64,000 bases of DNA from Alentia gelatinosa (GCA_950022655.1 OX465579.1:135665118-135729117), one strand, 5' to 3'; shown: positions 36,140 to 51,200, numbered from the stretch's first letter. Numbers and translations are program-made. The notes: generated from the sequence alone by a model not told the origin.

Positions 36140-38150
36140 CATATCTGGTTAAATAAATTTTTTTGAAAGCACGGCTTAACAAATGATCTGGTTACTACGG
36201 CAATATGTATGTACACGTAGCATATTTTCTTTGGATTCTTTTAAATAAATTCAGCCCCCCCCCACCTCCGAAAAAGGTTTCTTTGGTAAGTAGGCTGCAA
36301 TGGCAGTTTTAATTTGAGTTCTCGAGTTTTTAGAATATATTCCAATTGGCTAATATATAACACAAAGTGACAGTCTCATGCCCACCTCAAAGCACAATCC
36401 CAAAGCAAGCACATTGTCAGACACATTTAACCCGAATGTGCTTGATTTCCACTTCAGATGTTAGTAGGAGTTTTCACCTCTAAAAGTTATTTTCATTTTA
36501 TGATTCAAATCCATTAGTATCCATGAATAACTATGAATATAGTAAATAAAACATACACACGTGTCCTTAAATGTTTTGATGGTTATCGGTCTTGATTTTA
36601 GGGACACAATCTACAAATAATCATTCCCAACAGCGACATAAATCTGTCAAAATCGGGTTCCACCATTGTTCATCTCGAGGCAATAAGAAAGGCGGTGGTT
36701 GTAACGGGTAGCATAAGTTGCAGGCTTTTAGGATTAGAGGTTAAGGATCTAATTATGCGTAGGTTAAATGATCCATACAAGTGAGGCTTCACTGTTCTTA
36801 GACTGAAAGTATTTACAGCGTATGTTAGAGTCTGTCACTCATAAAGCCTTCATTGAACATGTCAGTATGTGTACAGCTCAGCCTTACATTTGCAAATCTA
36901 TACCGATCAAATTATATGTGCGCATGTATCTTGTTTATCATATTGACATGTATATACATCTCAAACCTACATGCTCTATAAATCTTCGTAAATTGCAATT
37001 TTCTGCTCTCACTACCGAATGATGTAAATCAAATGGCTCAGGGAATACTCAATCCATGCTTCAATGTGAATTTCATATTTTAAAGTAGAATAATGTTCCC
37101 TTCTTAATCTGAAAAAGGAAATACTATTTATTCAAGTGATGTACTTTAAGCGATGTGTACTTTTGAATTACTTTCGGAGTTGACAAGAGGAAAATGGGCA
37201 TTCAGCTAAGACATGAAAGAAAATGTTAGTGTCCAGGCTTGGCAGGCTAAGCCGTTTCCAAACCATTACACCGGTAGTCGGTTGGAGTGCAGTCGGCCTG
37301 CAAGGCGTAGCTACCCTGTGGGGATCACACCTTAATGACGGATCACTCCGCAGACGACTTTTAGCTGTGAATTCGCGCTCTTTTTTATCAACGCCGCCTC
37401 ATGGCGTTGTGGTGCAGGGGCAACTCGCGGACGTACATGCACGGCAGTAGCAGAAGGCCTTCAGGCGTGAGCGCGTGCGGACGCTCTCCTCCGCAATGGA
37501 GATGAAAATGTCGTCTGCCCAATCGATCCTGGATATATTATGACATAATCATTATACCAGGAGATTCTCCAAGTCTTTCGTTTCTTGTTCATCCTAAAAT
37601 CACCTCCTCCCATAGAACTGGGAGGACTTGATTGTGTTTATCGTCATTATCAGAAGAGGAAGGAATCCAAGGTTTGCTACTTATAGGATATAGCCTTCCT
37701 AATGACTCACTGGCAATTCGCTCATTTGAGCCTGCATGCAAGGACCATTTTCAACATTATTTCTGAATCATATAAAGGATTCGATCTTCCATTATTGCCA
37801 GTATTAAAAGCATTTGCAATTGGAAATTAGCTTTTAATTCGTCGAAGCTTGGACGTGTTTTTTTTCTGGTACCAAGTTTCAGTTTTCAAGCCATTCCTGA
37901 CCAAGGAAAGACACGGGATTACTGCAAGACTATCGAAAGACCATCAGAACCTGCAAGGAGATACATGTATTAAGCTGTGTACCTATTTATACTTCTCTGA
38001 TGTCCTAGGAGATTTTATTTCATTTCATTTCGTCAAGTTAGAATTGAGTTTGAATTACAAAGGACATTTGTCACCTTTATATTGAAAATATACTGCCCTT
38101 AATCATCCGAGCAATATTTATTTTCGTCAACTATATTTCACTCTTTCTTG
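36140..38150. other. Intergenic sequence upstream of the membrane-protein gene
   Basis: AT-rich, no gene recognised. A GC-richer patch at 37240-37490 carries a short ORF (37223-37450) with no recognisable motif. 37560-37800 is mixed-composition, non-repetitive sequence of unknown role. Confidence 0.3.
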
Positions 38151-38151
38151 G

Positions 38152-38364
38152 ATGAGCTCAGCAGTCAACACCACCTGGGGCCAGTTACTAGAACTATTGC
38201 GACTAGTTCGAGCAGAAGCCAGAAGGAGGCGCAGCGTGAGGCAGTTCTTGGACACTGCGACACAGCGGGTATTGAGTGAAACACAACAAGCCTATCTAAA
38301 TACACACGACGGGGGAATAGAAGCACAAAAAGATCTTCAACAACTCCATCGCAGCAATAAATGA
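38152..38364 (+). CDS. Hypothetical 70-aa protein or exon
   Basis: An ATG-to-TGA ORF with protein-like composition, rich in Leu, Arg, Gln and Glu (for example GQLLELLRLVRAEARRRRSV and QRVLSETQQAYLNTHDGG), predicted largely alpha-helical and possibly coiled coil. I do not recognise it. No splice sites are needed, and no signal peptide or membrane segment is seen. Immediately downstream a small inverted repeat (GGTATAGAGTTGAACTCTCT, 38400-38419) occurs. It might be a relic of a mobile element protein, or a small gene upstream of the membrane-protein gene. Confidence 0.3.
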   Translation: MSSAVNTTWGQLLELLRLVRAEARRRRSVRQFLDTATQRVLSETQQAYLNTHDGGIEAQKDLQQLHRSNK

Positions 38365-38607
38365 AGGTACATTAAAAGGAATACCCCAGCACCCTTGGCG
38401 GGTATAGAGTTGAACTCTCTATAACCTTGGGTGGAAACTTACCTTTTTTAGCAAATAAAGGCCGCAGGCGCACCTCCTATTATAGAGCAACCACACCTTT
38501 CAGTGGGGCAGGAAAAGCCACACCTGAACCTTCGCGGCTTTACCCGACCGCCCCCACCACCTTCTACCGTTAACGCTCAATGCACTCATACTAGAGTAGA
38601 AAGAGGG

Positions 38608-38617
38608 TATATATTTA
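38608..38617 (+). promoter_or_regulatory. TATA-like element, candidate promoter of the membrane-protein gene
   Basis: GAGGGTATATATTTAGCTTC lies where AT-rich DNA changes to the GC-rich leader that precedes the ATG at 39299. If used, the 5'UTR would be about 660 nt, GC-rich, with a GGA-trinucleotide run (39037-39060) and no long conserved ORF. Assignment rests on position only. Confidence 0.3.
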
Positions 38618-39298
38618 GCTTCGTTTTGCTTTTTATAGAAAGCGAGACCCTTCACGAGAATCTCTGTGAATTGGGTTCATTACGGTGTGGACTCGTCTAG
38701 GAGGACTGGCGGGAGCCGGGTGCTTTGTTTTTGGCATAGCGGACCCGGTGAGTCCTCATTGCGGATACAGGGGACGCGCGGTGGACACGGAGTCGGCGTC
38801 TCAAGCCGGATTACTCCGCAACGGCGCCACCTCAACAGACGCCGGCAAGACGCCACTAAGCCTTGCGCCTCCACAGACTCACCACTCAGCCTACCCTAAC
38901 CTGTACACCCTGTGTGGGGATACTTGCCTCCTCCAGGAGGTTGCTACCGGCCACCACCAGCAACCACCGCTAATAAGCGCCACCTGCCACCACGGCCGGG
39001 CACGGTGTCCGCACCGTGGTGTCCGCCCACCCGTAGGAGGAGGAGGAGGAGGAGGAGGAGCAGCAGCAGCCGGGGTGGCGCGCAGGAGGAAGCACATCCA
39101 CGCCTCCATCAACCCTGGAGAAAGGGGGGGTTTGTAAGGGTCGGGGGCGCGGCCCCCGTAAATTGGAGGAGGAAGAGGAGGTGATGTTGGGGGGAGGAAC
39201 CCCTTACTGGAGGAGAGACTGCGTTTACTAGGACCTGGAGGAACAACACGGAAGGAAATAGGAGGAAGTGTGTTGAGTGGACCTCTCAGGAGGAGGTC

Positions 39299-42200
39299 AT
39301 GGATCCGGATATGGCGGTCACACATCACCCTCGTCACCCCCTCCTGGTGTTATTGTTTCTACTGGCGTGGACACCACAAGCCTTATCTACAGGTGAGTGA
39401 TCATTCTTGATCAATACCTAAACTTGCCTCTGAAGTTGTATTACCCGAGTAATGCCAAGGGTTCGATTACCTTAGTGATCCGGTGAATTTTGGATCAGTA
39501 CCACAGGCGCATAACATTTGACCTAAACATCTACCATAGAGACTGGCTCGAATTATACTTGGCCTCAACCATCTTCCACGTGAAGAATGGGTGCCGCCTT
39601 TTGACACTAGTCAAATACACGTTACATAAGAATATTTTCAGTTATTTTTGGTTTCTTGGCCTTTTCGGAATTTAATTGAAAAGTGGTCTCGGGGGAGGTC
39701 TATCTTATACTGGATCCCCCTCCGCATCCATATTTCTATAATATTTGACATATGGGACATTACGTTCAATTTGTATCCTCCTCGCCAATCGTTATACGTG
39801 CGCTGTAGCTGGATGGATTCAATTTCCATTAACTTCTTCTTATCATCATAATACATAACTGATTATGACTTCTCGGTACATCTCTATCATTTCAGACAAT
39901 ATATTGTGTCCACAGATACATCATATTTTGGTTTAAGTTTTTGTGAATGATTGAACGTCAGAAACATCTTTACAGAGGATTCAGCTGCTAGATGTATTAT
40001 AATTTAGTCTTGTTGTCATACATTTGTATCTTCTCATGTTAGATAATAAAACATTAACCGAACTATGAACTTATGGGTTATATGCATTTTAAAGTATGCC
40101 ACACAAAATGTTTCTATCCATAACAATGGATGTTTAATCAGGTTTTCAACATTTCGAACAAATATGATCTTAATTTCGTTATTTACGAAGGCATTGTTAT
40201 TTTCTACCAATGGTCAGGGTTCGTTAACAATGTACTATGTTATAAGAGGATATGGAAACTTACAATGTCATTAAGTTCAGTAACTGGTCAGATTTATTTC
40301 CTTTGAATGGTCGGATTAGGGGAAGTATGATTTTGGCCAATCCTTAAATGACGCACATAGAATTAAAGTTCACAAAAAAATGTTGGTACACTTCAAATGA
40401 GATCAGACAGAAATCGCATTTTCAATAGATGTGCACTACTAATGAACTGAATTCGATTCTATAACTCATTGATAAAACATTAGGACGTTAGCATATTAAG
40501 AAACGTTCTTACTGTGGACGAAACGGATTTTGTTCTCTGTCAATTATCGATTTTAAACCGTTTTATCCACAGTAAAACGTCTGCTTATCATTATAAACAT
40601 GTATACCCAGAAATGACAGTTTAAGAACTAGAAATAATTTTCTCGATCCCTACTGCCCGCTTTCACACCGGGCACGAACATTATTATTACTGCAACTCTA
40701 GAAGCAGGCCGTATTTGTAGACATTCGTACATAGGTATATACTAATGTTAGGAAACGTCCTTACTGTCGACGAAACGGTTCTCATTCATATGCATATTTT
40801 CATTTACTTAAAATCGATAAAAATGACTCAATGACTTACGAAGTGGGCGTCACAGCGGGCACGAACAAATTTCTGCACTCCTACCAGTGGGCAGCATTTC
40901 ATAGACATTTGCATACAGGTATATAATGATATAAGAATTATCTTGACATAAATAGGAAATTAATGATTTAAGGTAGAAAAGGTTGCGAGTGGCTGATATG
41001 TTATCATGAGCCCAACTTGCCATTTTAGAGAAAGGAAGAGATAGTTACCAACTCTTCCTTATTTACTGTAGGCTATGGTGATGTTGGTGATTTCTCTTGT
41101 AATAGCTGACCCATAAGGCAGAGTTAGAAGGTCAGAACAGAATTAAAGCGCCCCCTGAAAGAACTTTTACATAGGTCACATGTATCTATTGACATGCCAT
41201 CATGGGAACAATTGGCTCCAAACTTGTATTGAATATATAGCAAAAGGGTGAGCATTTCAAGGGCGGGTGAAACAAATTGAACTAGTGTTGTAAATCAGGA
41301 CTAAATGAGGTTTATTCAATATTGATTTAATACTTGAATTGTATCCCGCTTGCCGTCATTTTCTTTTGTGTTTTGATGATCTTTTGCCATGCATCCTGTG
41401 TTCGGTAACAGTTTAATATCTTTCGTACAATTGGCATATTATCCTCAACTCATACTCTTATATCATGTCCATAATGTGGTATGGACATTTTTGTTATCCT
41501 GGGTGCAAATATTTGCGTGTGTGTAGCCATGTCGAATTATAAGACACGTAAGGTAATACACAAGGTGATATACTACAAAGTATACTTCGTTTTTTCCTAC
41601 TCATTATGACTGTGAGATGAACAATAATACATATTTCGCTATTATCTAAAAAAGAAGTTTTTTGTTGGTATAATTTACATTAAGTGTAGAGTGACAATAG
41701 ATGTTGCATGTTGAAAACACCGTCTTCGGTTATTCTGCTGCGGAACAAATTGTATATTTGTTAAACTTCTTGAGCTTTATTACAAAGTGATTCTTTGTAT
41801 GACTCCTCGATTGAAAAATACAACTAGAATTTTGTCAATCAAATTATCGATAAAACGGGTCGAGGCGTTTACTCCGAGTTTCGTACAAACCGTAAATTAG
41901 TATTGATATTTGTGGCTTGTACAAGCATGGTTGGACGTTATATATTTACTATATACCCGAAATTAAGAAAAATCATTAATTTCATTTGGCTAAAGAACTA
42001 ATATTTTAGTCTTCGTATACGGAACAAGTGTTCCGTATTTTCCCGTACTGAACAGTGTTCCGTACAGTATTCTTACATTATATGGCGAAACAGTGCGTAT
42101 TTACAGTTTATACGGCATGGGTATGTAGTAAATAATTAATTTCTTCTTTGAAAAGACTATGGTCAACAATACTGGGTTACTCATTTATAGTACAATACTT

Positions 42201-45200
42201 CTAAACCTGTGAATTTCCATGACGTAAATGTATGAATTTCCATGACGTAAATGTAGATCTTGTCTTGTTGGTTCTGGTTATAAATACAGGGGAGGAAGTC
42301 AACTTTCCATAAGTTGACTTTTATTCTTTGGTTTCATACGAGAAAAAATACTGTTTTCATTAAGCGACTTACATTCCATTACACATGAAACCCTCCTACA
42401 TAACCCACTCAGAAGCTCTCAAGTATTTTATGTTCAATCATTTCAAGTCAGAATACGACGCCTTCCCATTCGCCGAAGGTACCTTTCTGCGCCAAGTTCT
42501 CCATGCCGTTCTTCCGGACGGGCGGTGAAGTGCAGGCGGTGTACATGCTTAAGTCGTTAAGTCTTTTATCCACGGTGAAGGCCGAGAGCTTGATCACTGA
42601 GAAATACGGTACACGGGAATTATATACAGAAGTATGCCCGTTATCACAGCGACACCAACGTAGCTTACATAAGGAAATGTTATCTATACCACACATATTG
42701 GTGGAACGACCGAGAACTTTCATCATTATTTCTACGTTGAACAATTGTTAACACACATTTGATCTAAATTATACTTGAAACGTGTTCTTGGATTGTTTTT
42801 TTTTAAAGGAGATTATATTCAGTTTTCATTGACATCTATAATCTTCTGTCAGAGGACATACAGGACAGGACATAAGGACTTAGACAGTGGTAGCTTGGTT
42901 TTCATAGTATCTCCTTCCATTATGTGATATAGAAACAGGGTGTCTTCTTTTTATAAAAGTTTTGTATAGAGAAATATTGTATAAGAACAAAACTGCCTAT
43001 GTTGTGCCAAAAGTGTCAGTCACTTTTACATAACGAGGGAGAATATATTAACCTGTTCAGTACAAATCTACTCACTGTATTGTGATTAATGCACCCTTCC
43101 CTTGTGGTAATGTACAAACGGTGTCAATGCCCTTGGAATATTGACTAACGCTCAATATATTCCGTTTGTTTATTGTCAGCGAGTATGACTATGGTGCATT
43201 CCAAGACTAAGGTGGCCTAGGTACAATGCACGGGCATTTGATACGTGCATTCTAAAAATACCAGAATATTTCAGCAGAATTTAAACAATAAACAACGCAT
43301 ATCATGAATTATTATTACAAAAGTGCATTATATCAGTTGCCAAAAGGCGACATACCTCTTTGAACCATATACTTACATAGTTGCTGCACCCTTTTTTGTG
43401 TGCTGCTATTAATAAGCTCATACAGGGAGGGGCTCAGTTATTAACAATTCTGTTGAAGAGGAATTGCAGCGATTTCTGGAATCGCCAACGCAAAATGGCG
43501 TGTATATGAGCTATTATTTCATATTTCACGTGATTAATCCGTCTGATATGCTAAATTACTAGTGGGGGATATTACTATCCAGCATAGTTGCACATTCGCT
43601 CTATAATATCTATCCTTGCATTTTATTAGTGTCAGGATACACATTTCGAGATGCTTGTGTCGTATATTATCATAGGTCCATTAAAACGATTCAGAAATTA
43701 CACCATTCAGCGCAATCCTATATAGTTAACGGACCGTGCACTATAACCGTAGTTTATGTATTGATTATGCAGAGTTCTACTGCTCACATATCAATGCAAA
43801 ATGAAAGAGCAAGTGACTAACATGAGAATCACGGAATCAGAGGCCTAATTAAAATTCCAGAAACCGAGAAATCCAATTCACTATATTTTATACATTTTCA
43901 CACATTGTATTGTCTAATTTCCATATCACTGTTACCTATATGTTTGTTAACGTGTTCTGACAATACCTGAAATATATCGAATCTTTCTTAACCTAAAACA
44001 AAAAAGCAACATGATATAATTTGAACAATTCATAGAAAACTGCATGTATCAGAAAAAATAATGTCAATACACATATCAACCGACAAATAAATAGATCAAT
44101 GAATATGTTAGACATTTACAAATTCCATCTGCCCATCTACAAACTGTTTAGCCTTGCTTAAATATGACTAGAACATTATAGTGGAAGTGGTGGATATCTC
44201 CAGTGTAAGCATTGTGTGGTTATATCATTAGCTATATCTTTTGAAAAACTCCGAGATCATTATGCTTCGGCCTACTAATCACAACACCAATTCCCCTGTT
44301 ATGGACATAGCTTAATTGCCTGCGATCCTCGCCACCTGCCTTAATTATCCCGCTTGTAGGCAACAGTATCAGTGAACCCCTTTTGGCAAAGCCGGGGGTT
44401 CAGTTCCTAAACTCTGACCCCAGAATGTGTAAGTAATGGTCTTATCTCAGCCCATATATTCATATTTTCACGGTCCATGACTATAATATAGGTAACACGA
44501 TCAAATGACAGGCTGATCTTGAAAGGTTCGTTAACAGAACATGAACTTTGCTTAGATGAGTAGGCTTTTAGTGTCACATGCAGGTCTGGACTGAAATTAG
44601 GTAGCCGGGATTCTATACATTAAATTTAGGAACATGCCCCAGGATTGTTGGCAGTGAATGAGCTTATCGGCAGGCATTGCCCGCCCATTACGTTGGGGAG
44701 AATACTTGGTAAGGCTTTTCACAACAATGCACTTTTCTTGCAAAGATTTACATACAAGCAGAGTTAATTGTGTCCGTGACCCTGTCCAATAAGCACCCAA
44801 ACTCAAGAAATCAGAGTTGTGTTTATTAGGTTCGTTATTTAAAAATAGCCAACGAAAGCTTTCGTTTCAACAGAGTTTATCTTCATAAATGTTTTAAAAG
44901 AATACAAATTCTACTATTTTACGATACCTTTTACTTGTGAAGTCCTCTCTATGATTTTGTTTCCATTAATGGAATCACGCACTGTTCATTTCAGAGTGAG
45001 TAGCCATCAAGGTTCACTTTTCAACCCAAATCAATGCCACACTTTTAGCTTCTCTGGTCCCATTTTCGGGTGGTTGTTGGCCTTACATCCATCGTCTTTT
45101 TTATGACATCAAAACATTATTACAACATACCATGTCTACTTTACATATTCAATTCTCATTATGTATTTATAGTCACACGTTAGAGACCACATTGACCTAT

Positions 45201-48200
45201 CCTCCAGCGACAGAGGCTACAGAAGTCCAACTCTCAAAGACTAACACCTCCTTAGAGCTTAAGACGCAAATGACGATATGCTTGTTTATCCGACGTAAAG
45301 TCCCTCTTACAGCCTTCTTATAGTTATTTTCTCGGATATATACATAACGATCAGTATGTATTGCAACGTGAACATATGACACTGACCGGTTTTGCCTCAT
45401 TATATTTGGCTCAAGCTATGATCAATGTACCATGACAGTATAAACCTACCTTGACAGATATTATATATACCGTCATGGATAAATGCCCACTCAACCAATA
45501 ACGCCTGTGACTATGATGTTTACATGTAACAAATCAATTGTCCTGTATTGGCTGCTTGTTCTACTGGTTGCTCTACACACGCAAAGGCCATGCACCTACT
45601 TCTTTTCAAACATAACATTGGGTTTACCAATCTCCCATTCGTCACTATTAAGCACAACCCAAATATTGTTTTGCGCATTTTAGTTATCCCTTGTTATTTG
45701 GCTTATAGCCTAAGAAACCATATAATTCCTTGAAAACTATGTCAAAATCAATATCGTAGACTGCATCAAAGTAGTCCCTTGTTATTAGTTTACGTTATAG
45801 AAACTTTGGAATATAAACAATATTGATTTGATAACAGAGTTGGATGTTATGCGAGCACATTGCTTTCAGATCACATTATTGGACGGTATATCTTATACTG
45901 GTGTACCCCTTGTGTTTATCATAAACTCCACCTATTATCTTACCATAGTAAATATTTAAACAGGCAACAGTCCAGCATAATTTACGTAATAAAGGTTCTT
46001 CCTTTTCTAGAATATAGAGATGTGATATTACATGACATAAATAATGGTCTGCTAAATAAATGAAAAAAGTTCACGGACTGAGAATGTGCTGCAAAGCTGA
46101 ACGATGAACACTGATAAACCAACTCCGAGGCACTGCCCAATAATTCTAATAATATATAGGCGAGAAGCCGACCTACCTACTTTGGCGTTCACGCACACAG
46201 GGAACGAAGTAAACCTAGTGGAACCGAGAAGAGATAAAGAATCTTTGAAGGTCTGGTTCTTAAAATAGAAAAACTAAATACCGTTACTTCTGACAATCAC
46301 AAGTCATCTATCGAGTTTAAAGCTGCTTCGATATGGACCAGCAAGTTGGACAGCCAATGTAAATATATACCAAAAATAGTGGTAAGCCTTTTATATAGAT
46401 TACTTCAGGCAAATCAACGAAGGTCGAGAGAGTTTAACTAGTTTATTCATACCCAGAGTTGATTATAGATTTTTTTTAATTGAAAATGAGACCAGCTTAT
46501 TTATTTTCAGAGTGTACGCAGTGTTGTACATTTGTTTACATGATAATGAATGCTCTAATTATTACTGGAGATAAACGAGCAAATATTCATGTACCATATT
46601 AGCATATGCATATAACATATCTGAGTTGCCTGAATTTGATTTAATTTGGCATACATTAAATTACGTTTTGTTTGAGCTGAAACAGATGTTACACACTTAA
46701 ATGTGATAGACTCCAACAAATATAATAACCCTGGACACCAGCAGATAGGTAAAAATCTTTATAGATGATGGGCTAGAGGTACTATCGTAAAACCTTATTC
46801 GTTTTAATCTGGGCTCCCGTATGCGACTCCTGGAGTTTGGCGTAGTGATATCATGAGGCGGAGGCTTATTATACCCTACGCCAAACTCCAGGAGTCGCAT
46901 ACGGGAGCCCAGATTAAAACGAATAAGGTTTTGATTTTATCCTACCCCCTGTGAACGATATTTTTATGTGAGGATAATTACCAAAAAACACAATAAAAAC
47001 TTTCTGAAGTCCTCTATATAGCTCTCCTTGCTGCTCTGAAGGCGCTTGGAACTACTTTCAGCTGCTGATTTCTGATTGGTCCATTTTTTGTATGCTCCTA
47101 GGAGCGATTTTTTATCTGTATGCGACATACGGGCGCATACGGAAAGTCAATGTTAAGCCTATGGGATTTTATATTAGGGGTAGGATAAAGTGTGATCCTG
47201 CACCAGTTGGAAACTGCCATTACAGTACCATGATATTTTAAATTAGGACCATTAGGCTTCTGAACCAACTAGAGCCATACACTTCTGATGGGACCCACAT
47301 GATGCCAACTTGAGTCACATTTACAGCACAAACACAAATTTGACACAATTTCAAGTTGATATCTCTTTGATATCTAGTGACAAGAATGTGAATAAATACA
47401 AATACATTAATGTAGAATAAAGGTAGTAAAATAAAACAAAGCACAGAACAAATATTAGACAGTATTGGCATGTTGGTTGATTGGTTGCTTTATGCCCTAG
47501 TAACAGTTCTTGTGCCCTATTCAGGGAAGTGATTTTTTATTAAATCTATGTGGACGGTAAAAACCTTGCCTCTACACATTTTATGAAGCAGGGGGTCTTT
47601 ATCTCTCACATTACATAGACACAGCGTGAAAAAGACTTGCCTATGATAAGCTATAAGTCTATAGACCGTAGGGATCATATGAATGAGAACTGCTGTCACT
47701 GAGACTCAAATTCACACTCCACTGTTAATGGTGTATCCAAGCATTCACTTGGCCACCCTGCTGCCCCAATGGCAATATAAACAGTTTCATTTTATTCTAA
47801 AATTTACTGTGTTTTTTTACAAGTCACTGATCTTTATTACAAATAAGGGAGAAGTTTATTACATTTTCTGTTACAAAGTTTATTACAATTAAGGGTGACT
47901 TTTTATTACAAATAAGGTTGACAGGGTTACTACATTTAACTTAAGCAGTCATAAAGACATATGGTCGTTCTTTGCTGGATATGTGGTATTAGGTACAAAT
48001 CTGCGCATTTATAATATATCTGGCAAAGGAGCTATGTGCTTTACATACTACTGTGGTATTTTAACCCCATCTACGTTGCCGGAGAGAATTCCTGAATAAT
48101 TTTTGTATAAAGGCTTAATATTATTTGTTAGTTACAAGGAATAGAGAGTAAGGGATTTAAAAAAAAGTTTATTGACAACACCTTATGTACATCAGTTCCT

Positions 48201-51200
48201 GCTGTTGGTAGCCGCCTTGATGCATTTGAATCCTCTTATTCGTCCTTATGATTAACAATATCCTTTTGAATGAGATGTGAATGTGACTGTGAATGTGCAG
48301 GATTTCAAGCACGACGGTTCCCAGAGTTTATTACAATGTATATCGATTTACGGTACTTCATCATATTTGGTTATCTGGATGACATACATAAACAGCGGGT
48401 TACATAACTTTTCTCTTGAAGATGTCCGTACAACTTCTCTTAAGTTGTATTAGCCAATGCCATCCTTACCTCACGGCCCGGGAGCAGTCTTGTGCAGTAT
48501 TTCACTTACTCCTTGCCACACGTCCAGGATACCATTGAGGTTGCTGATGGATACTTTATGATTATAAAACGAATCGGTAACAATATCCTACAAATTAGGT
48601 TGTGTAATAAAAAAGCTTTTGTGTTTACCAAAGGGCAAAACTATCTTTCTTTTACATGTCTGTTAGTTAGTTTCTATTCATGATTTACATACTAACGTCT
48701 TCGTGCTCCAACAAACGAAGTGTCGTGAAAATATTGCTGGTGAAGCAGCGCCCATCTGCCAATTCACAAGTTTATACGTATTCTGGGAAAATGAACCGTG
48801 TAAGTTTAATACCATTAAGGAAGATTATGCCACAACTCTTTCTAAAGAAACATTAGTGTACGATACTGCTTCTCAAAATGCTTCTTTAATGGAGACTGGA
48901 TTGAAGGGATTAAAAAGTTACAGCGGACTTGACTAGTAAACGGTCGTGCTCCTGCATAGAATTATGGATTTGAAGAAAGAGTCATGTCAAATCGGAGTCA
49001 TGTCAAATCGTTTGATACATCAAAATCTGATTTTCTTTATGAAATAATTAACTAATTGATACGATAAGATGGGACATTACATCAACATGATACACGGTAA
49101 CCACAAATGATGATGCTTACATTTCGATATGTAATTATGGTATTTTTTTATGCTCTTCGATCGAAATATATCATATACACAAATGTACAACACAAAGCAC
49201 ATTGTAGTACATAATACCATTTGACATATTGAGGGTGTATGGTCAGGATATGTCAAGTTATACACCTGATAATTCAGTAATAAACATTCATGTGGCATAG
49301 GGCCGTCTTGAATACCTCTCTTCATTGGTCAATTTAGTGCAAGAGATATCACACGCACTGATATCACCTCTCTTTCTTGGTTAAAATAATACACGTGACA
49401 CCACACAGCATCCATTTTTGCATATATGTATATGACTAGAAGATATTTATGACGTGAGGTGAGTGGGGATCAAAGAAACTGCATAAGGCACATGAGAAAC
49501 AGCACAATAAGTAAAGACAAAACAACACAGGGACATACGTAGCATAAAGTGTCCATTGGTAAACGTATATTTTTCACACGTATTCAATGAAGAGCGGTGG
49601 ACTCTTCTCAGTCATCCCCATCCTGTCTATCTAGTGTATACCGGAATATCATTATAAAACACAGCCATTTCACTATTTATAAAACAAGTCAAGTGGTTCA
49701 GATTTTTTGTCTGTTTGTTTGGGTAGTTTAACGTCCAATTTGCTCAATTAGCCTTAGGGTTCGGAAGGCCGTATGAGCTTGACGAATGACCAAGAAGTCA
49801 AGTGGTTCGGGTTCATCATTGCTTCATGGGTGCGTGATTTCAAACACATCGCATGTGAGTCAACCCTAACCGTTCTTGGACGGTGTTGTTTTTGTACAGT
49901 ACCATTGTTCAGGTCATTGGATACATATGACTTCTTTCTCACTTAAAGTTTATGTTTGAATTTCACTTGAACGCCTTTTCACTTGACAAAGAACATTGGC
50001 GACTCTCTACACCAGCACTTTTATACATTGAAAAAAGGGCAAAGTTGCATAAACAGATCATAGAAAGGACTTATGTAAATCTGTATTACTGTAAACCCAT
50101 GGAGGTTTTTCTCCCAAGTTAGACTTCCTTCTGTGGTGTCGTGACGTAAGCGTCACTTCCCGTCATTACGACTTTGCTCTTATTCAATAAACCTGTCTAA
50201 ACCGATCTGCAGAACTCTAACTTACAATAACACTTGTTGCAACCCAAGCAAGGCATTGAGGTTTTACCAACCAACCCACACTCTCTCGTTCACCCACACG
50301 TTGGTCGTTGCTTCTGCGACAAAGACGATTAGGGAATCTATGTAGCAATCAGAAGCGCAAAATTCTTCTTTCTATTCCCTTATATAATCACCCTTTCCAA
50401 CGCTATTTGACCGCTCTGCCCCGTTACTACTTAATGTATTTAATCCATTTCTATACGCTTAATATGCATTTGGTTTTACTTGTGGATAGAAAGTAAGATA
50501 TGTTTTAACCACAGAGTGCAGTATTAAATATCTCGGGAATATAATCAACTGCCTGATAAAAGAGTATTATTTCGTTTAATTGCAGTTCACGTGAACTGAC
50601 CAAGAAGCATTGTGCCATATCAAATAGACGAGCCTAATAACTAGGCCCTGTGAAATTCCAATTAGTGGAACACACCTAAATATATGCCCCCTGAACTGCC
50701 ACAAGCTTTGAGGATGTCCATATTTTTCCCCTCCTGAAAATGACCAGTTGTTGCTTAACTATCAAACTATAAATGTGAAAAGCATAATTTCCAAAACGTG
50801 ATTTTACAATTTTCATAAGGAGAACACCACCCTTGTCCAAATACAATAAATACATCCCTGTTAAGCTTGAGTGATATGCTTCGTGGAATATAGATCCTTA
50901 TTCACACCATAATGATCTGTAGCCCACGAGAGATTATAGGTTCCAAAGTTTATAGTTTGTGGATGGTAGCTCACTTCATCTGAATTTACCCAATTGAAAA
51001 CATGAAATAATCTTGTAATTTTCCGTTTCAGATACCAGCACGACGTCGGTCACTGCGCAGGCGCAGGGGGCGACGACGACGTCAGTCCCGGTCAACATCA
51101 TCATAGAGGACATAGTGCCCAAGTCAGTGATCACCTTCTTCGGGCTGGGCCTCTTCGTACTGATCGGCATGGCCGTGGCCAAGGTCGTCGACCGATTCCA

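Larger units (their letters stand above)
39393..51031. other. 11.6-kb intron of the membrane-protein gene
   Basis: AT-rich, with no plus-strand exon that joins in phase. It holds a diverged tandem duplication (40486-40930), a 22-bp duplication (42211-42256), an exon-like minus block (42448-42596), a perfect hairpin (46789-46932), a degenerate run of TTTATTACAA motifs (47815-47915) and a SINE-like tail (49705-49950). A coding-like but broken stretch at 48492-48936 (VADGYFMIIKRIGNNILQIR, then GEAAPICQFTSLYVFWENEP) was not assignable. Confidence 0.5.

Noticed and set aside
38685..39337. Gly/Ala-rich and Pro-rich ORFs on both strands over the GGA repeat
   Set aside because: They are products of the trinucleotide repeat in the presumed 5'UTR, with no conserved features.
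51045..51070. NRF1-like palindrome (TGCGCAGGCGCA) as a promoter site
   Set aside because: It lies inside the coding exon of the membrane-protein gene and is explained by its GC-rich codons.
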